Below are positions 59,780-64,000 of a stretch of 64,000 nt of DNA, piece after piece. Where the stretch lies: the NCBI GenBank assembly GCA_958295665.1, contig OY282558.1, positions 186,784,015 through 186,848,014 of the forward strand, in the 5' to 3' direction. The first letter of the stretch is position 1. Each line of letters starts with the position of its first letter. The notes under the pieces are model-generated. The model made no database searches. It was not told the origin of the DNA and saw only the letters and a list, made by a program, of their open reading frames with translations. The stretch is from Tipula vernalis. Taxonomy: Eukaryota > Arthropoda > Insecta > Diptera > Tipulidae. Made by a program: the position numbers and the translations under genes.

Positions 59780-62700
59780 ATGGATAACGGTAAGTTTATT
59801 TTAAATGTGATGGTTGACAGTTATAACAAAAAATAGTGCGAACGACCTCGAAATAATTAGCATTTCAATCGACCACCGCAAGTACTTCTATAAGCACTTA
59901 TGGTTCATGTCTTTGCTAAATTAACTATGTACATGTACTTGCTCTACCTAGTTTTCAGGTAGTTAATTTACAACAATATCTAAATTATATGTTTTATAAA
60001 TTTATAAATTTAAAAAATTAAACCACAATCGGATTATTTTTTGTAATTATAAAGTAAAAATCTTGAGGTTATGTTTTACTCATTTTGTATGTTCCAATCG
60101 ACCATTTAGCCGAGACATATTTTTCGCATTTAGGTACATATATATTTGCAGTGGCCGATTGGAAAGCCACTAATGAGAGCGATTCCTTAAAACACATATT
60201 CTGGGATTTATAATATTAATTTAAATTTATTTTGGTAAATCTTTCTTGGTAAATTCCGAGAGTTTGGATATTTAATGTGTTTTGTGGAAACGTAACCTAC
60301 AATTTTTGTCTTATGGAGTACTTATACAACCATCAACATTAAAATTTAATTATGTGAAAAAAGTTTAAATTTTATGTCTGTGCCCAATTTCAGCGAAACG
60401 AATTATTGTGCTGGAAGACATCACCCTTGATGACCCTTATCAGTTTGACAGCAGTATAACTGAAAATGAAACCACGCTGCAGAGGTATTTCTCGTCATAT
60501 ATTGACAATTATTACGAGTATACAAACAGTGACGAATTCAATGGTGAAGACGGTAAGAACTCATCTTATTCAATATTTTATAGGAACATTTATTTATATA
60601 CAATATACAAATACAATATTTATTTATAGACATATTAACTAATAAAAATTTATTTCAAATAGCAAGTCAACTTTAAATTAACGGTTTGGAAAAAAAAATA
60701 TTTATATAAAACTGTATTAAATAAAAAATAAAGATAAGTTAAGGAATTATGTTATAAAAGAAAAAAAAAAACTGTTATGATCATTTTGTGAAATTCCTAA
60801 TGTAACGGATCGAATTTATAAACATTATGTTAAAAGTTGGTGGTTAATAAATTTTGTTCAAATAGTAATAATTGTAACAACCCGAAAAAAATAAAAAATA
60901 AAAATAAAAACCCTGTTATGATCATTTTGTGAACTTCTTAATGTAACGGGTCGAATTGATAAATAAAAATTATGTTATAAGTTGGTGGTTAATAAACTTT
61001 AGTCATTGTAAAACCCGAAATAAAAAAAAAAGGAAATAAAAATAAAAATTCTGTTATGATCATTTTGTGTAATTGATAATGTAATGTGGCGAATTTCGAA
61101 TTAATAAACTTATAGTTGTGTGTTCCAAATTTCAGTCCAACTATTTTGTAGCATGCATCCACTTACTCGCATCTTGAACCCCGAATAATTATAAAAAATT
61201 TATCTTCGTTGTGGGGAACTGTTTATTGAACAAATAAAAAATATATATATATAAATAAACTGTTTTACAATAAATATAATATAAGTATAATATAATTTAA
61301 AATAAATAACATCTAATATAATAATTTACCTTGTTCTATTTTCACTTATATTTAGAAATTATAATTTATTACATATATGTATATGGACGCGATCCAACAT
61401 TGACGTCCATCCAACTCAAGAATATTTACTCAAAAAACAAAGAAAATGTAATGACATTCTTGTTTTGTTTTTTCTTTTTGTTGCATTAATACACATCGAT
61501 GATTACGCTAAATTTTATATTATAGCGAGCACATGAACTAAAGAAAACGTTGTTCCGTGGGTAATATTTCGATCTCGAATTTGCGTGTTGGTATTGCTTT
61601 ATTATAATTGTTCTTGTTTTAATTTGTTCTTGTGCAATTGTCAAACGGTGAGTATGTGCATCGCAAATAAAAATTTTAATAAAAATAAATTAATTTTATT
61701 TTTATTTTCAGATTTTTAATAAATTGTCGAGATCACAATCCTCGACAAACTTTTGTTAAATTAATTGATAAATTAATTCATAAACTTTGTTGAATAAATT
61801 CTATTGTAAACCAATTGAAATTATAGTCATTATAATTGTGTAAAGTTACTGTTTGGTTTTTTTTTATCCGCCCGTATAATTTTCACATTGTGTGATAAAT
61901 TGGTCGAATTCGAATGGTGCTGAAGTGTATTTTGGAGTGCAACGTATTGAAAGGGGGAAATCAGCTTGTATGGGTAGTAAAACAAAAAAAAAGTTTATTT
62001 GGCTTTGGTCGCTGTTGTATTAAGTATTCTGAATAGCTGTGTTCCAGAATTTGAGTCTCACGTTGTGGAGTTACGGAATAACGGACACCATCGCATCATT
62101 GCAGATAAGGATAAGTATACATTAATATTCAAAAATTATTTTTTTTAGTTAATTTTTTTTTTTAATTCACTTAATGTAATTTCTTATAACCAATTGAAAG
62201 TTTTTTTTTCTTCTTACCAACGACATTCATTAGTCATTTATTATTCATTTAGTTTTTTCCTGTATATGATTTGGACATATGTGCGTCGGTTTGATAAGTG
62301 GTAAATAATGTGTTCTTAATCTATTATTTTTTCGGGAAGCATCGCGTAGTTGCTGATATGGGCATACGGTACGGAATCCGTTACGTGATTTTTGGTGTTT
62401 GTTGTCATTTATTTTTTTTTGCTTTCTGCACATGATTATCGTTTTTTTTGTAGCAGGCCGTTTATTCCAACCGAATGGTGAATCAAGAACCTCCCAGCCC
62501 TAAGCATCCCGGATATAAAAGTGTTACAAGCATGTGCACACCATGGGGAATAATCTCGAAGGTCATGCGCTACAGAAAATGCGCTACAGAAATGGTTGAC
62601 GTGAACAGACTAACTCCTCATTCGAGCCGCTAACACCACCATCACGATTGGATATAGAACAACAAAGTGAGACATCGACATTTTAATTAATTTATTTTCT

Positions 62701-63877
62701 ATTTCAGAATCAATAATAGAAGCTGTTCGTTCCAAACCAGCCCTTTGTAATATTAGAGACGCGAATTACAAAAATCGCATAATTCGGAACAGCTTTTGGG
62801 ACGAAGTGGCGAAGGAATCGAGTAAGTATTAGGGTTTTAGGAAAGCTTTTAATTTTTTCTTGACAATAAATGCTTAATAAAATTTAAATTAAGTCAGTGT
62901 TAGATAGCAGTGTAGCATCAACCTTAAGGGTGCGCAAACACTGGGACTGTTTAAAGGCAAGCTATGTCAGGGCTAAAAAAAAACCAAATAGTGGCGCTCC
63001 AGGAGGCTCAAAGCCTTACAGGCATGCTAAGCTCCTGTCATTTTTGGATGACACCGCAGAGCCAAGAAGGTATATACAATTAATAATTTTCTTTTATTTT
63101 TTCTAATTTACTAATTTCCTTTTATTTGATATTTTAGATCTATCGAACTATCTGCGGAAACCACGAATTGTGGCACCAACAGAATGGAGGAGGAGAAAGA
63201 AGCAATCCCGAGAAATAGAAAAAGTAAAATCTATAAGGGATTGCTTTATAAATACGAGGATATATTTATAAACATAATTACATAAAATGTACAAATATGT
63301 TTATAGGTATATCCATCCGTATTTATATAGCATATACACCACCGATATTTATTGTTTTGAATTTTACTCATAACTTAATAGCAGCCAAACTAAAACTGTT
63401 CATGATTGTTCCATTTAAAAAATAATTTACTAATAATAAGTTAAACGTTATTTGAGCAATTTTGGTTTAGCTGCTATCAAGTTATGAGTAAAATTAAATC
63501 CATATTGAATATATGTACTTACATATTTAAAAAAAATTAAGGAAGCTACCAGTCTTATATGGAAGAAAATTTAAAGCTGAAACAAGAGTACTTAAGTACG
63601 ATAAAGGCAAAGTCGGTCGCCCCTCCAGTTTGTGCCTGCACCACCACCAGCTGTGTACCTATACCTCCAACTGCTGCCAATGTGGAGGTTGATGCTTACT
63701 GCACAATGGTAAATTCCTACCTAAAAAGATTATTTTTGGCTAAACGGCTTGAAGTGCAGCAGATTATGCTAAAAATTCTAAGTGATGCCTTGCTAACTCA
63801 AGTAATGAAAGAGAGTTTAATTTTTATTTTAGTTTAAATGTGTTATTAATTTTTTTTTTTTTCAGTCGGATAATTAA
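59780..63877 (+). CDS. MADF-BESS domain protein, seven coding exons
   Basis: Exons inferred from consensus splice sites with consistent phase: 59780-59789, 60394-60552, 62708-62821, 62898-63069, 63138-63223, 63542-63801 and 63866-63877 (813 bases, 270 residues plus TAA). Residues 1-57 are acidic and unrecognised. Residues about 58-150 form a MADF (Adf-1-type Myb/SANT-like) DNA-binding domain: ESIIEAVRSKPALCNIRD, SFWDEVAKES, VRKHWDCLKASYVRAKKK, and the closing LLSFLDD. A basic/acidic linker follows. Residues about 233-265 form a BESS motif (CTMVNSYLKRLFLAKRLEVQ, QIMLKILSDAL), a protein-interaction module. MADF-BESS proteins act in the nucleus as sequence-specific regulators. Failure to splice intron 6 would swap the last three residues for a short tail ending at 63837. 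Exon 1 is only 10 coding bases and is the least certain part. Confidence 0.85.
60553..62707 (+). other. Intron 2 of the MADF-BESS gene
   Basis: Donor GTAAGA, acceptor TTTCAG. It is the only long intron (2155 bases) and contains a tandem repeat (60772-61125). Two coding-like stretches lie inside: about 62045-62110 (frame with ELRNNGHHRIIADKD) and 62455-62635 (open from CAGGCC after a T-rich TTTGTAG, with NQEPPSPKHPGYKSV). They could be alternative first exons, exons of another gene or relics; I cannot join them in phase to the MADF exons. Confidence 0.5.
60772..61125. repeat. Tandem repeat, ~140-bp unit, ~2.6 copies
   Basis: CTGTTATGATCATTTTGTG starts each copy (60772, 60913, 61051), followed by AATGTAACGG-GTCGAATT, AAGTTGGTGGTTAATAAA and CCCGAAAAAAATAAAA. 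Period 138-141 bases; the third copy is partial and diverged. Confidence 0.85.
63361..63494. mobile_element. 134-bp MITE in intron 5
   Basis: The ends are inverted repeats of about 36 bases with few mismatches: ATTTTACTCATAACTTAATA then GCAGCCAAACTAAAA on the left; TTTTGGTTTAGCTGC then TATCAAGTTATGAGTAAAAT on the right. It lies wholly inside intron 5 of the MADF-BESS gene. No clear target duplication. Confidence 0.8.
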
Positions 63878-64000
63878 CTTCTATGGAGGGACCATTCTTG
63901 AAGCGGACGAATATTAAATTATATTAGATAAGTATTGTTCCGGTAGTTTATTTTTGTATTTTAGTTACTTTAGCTTTTTTTTTGTTTCTTTTTAGTTGTG
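63878..64000 (+). other. 3' untranslated region of the MADF-BESS gene (partial)
   Basis: Follows the TAA at 63875-63877. No canonical AATAAA was seen before the window ends, so the transcript may end outside it or use a variant signal. Confidence 0.4.

Overview
The window is AT-rich eukaryotic DNA. It is most likely from an insect, and Diptera is the best guess: it has a MADF-BESS gene, copia elements with the Drosophila-type primer site, Jockey and BEL elements, P-type THAP transposons, mariner and Tc1. There is no sign of prokaryotic gene organisation. Only one host gene can be assembled with confidence; almost everything else is transposable-element sequence of different ages, often nested.

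Layout. 0-8.8 kb: foldback elements with long inverted repeats, a Tc1 scrap, a decayed LINE reverse transcriptase and a MITE with a 9-bp target duplication. 8.8-12 kb: a decayed P-type (THAP) transposon carrying a large palindrome. 12.4-17.4 kb: a possible Helitron-like end, a tRNA-like pol III unit, fragments of two host genes (SF3B1-like on plus, BIRC6/Bruce-like on minus) and a degenerate ~120-bp tandem repeat. 17.4-26.5 kb: a pile of dead retroelements (copia, BEL, Jockey, a BEL integrase scrap) and two mariner scraps. 28.6-31.2 kb: foldback elements with a tandemly duplicated ~800-bp unit. 31.4-33.1 kb: a Tc1 element with both ends. 33.6-36.0 kb: a second P-type transposase on minus. 37.7-41.3 kb: a LINE tail and a hAT element. 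42.6 kb: a long (TA)n tract. 44-44.9 kb: two strong palindromes. 46.6-47.9 kb: a copia gag-protease fragment. 48.1-57.8 kb: a complete, very young Ty3/Gypsy element on minus. 59.8-63.9 kb: a seven-exon MADF-BESS gene on plus.

Working parts. The Gypsy element keeps open gag and pol frames, near-identical 1761-bp LTRs, a primer site and a 4-bp target duplication, so it may still be mobile. The MADF-BESS gene has phase-consistent splice sites in all six introns and a 270-residue product, expected to be a DNA-binding transcription factor. The Tc1, P and hAT copies each carry frameshifts or stops and are probably dead, although the Tc1 ends look intact. No CRISPR, operon or virus-like system is visible. 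The best candidates for something not yet described are the paired host-gene fragments at 13.9-15.2 kb and the foldback/tandem complex at 28.6-31.2 kb.
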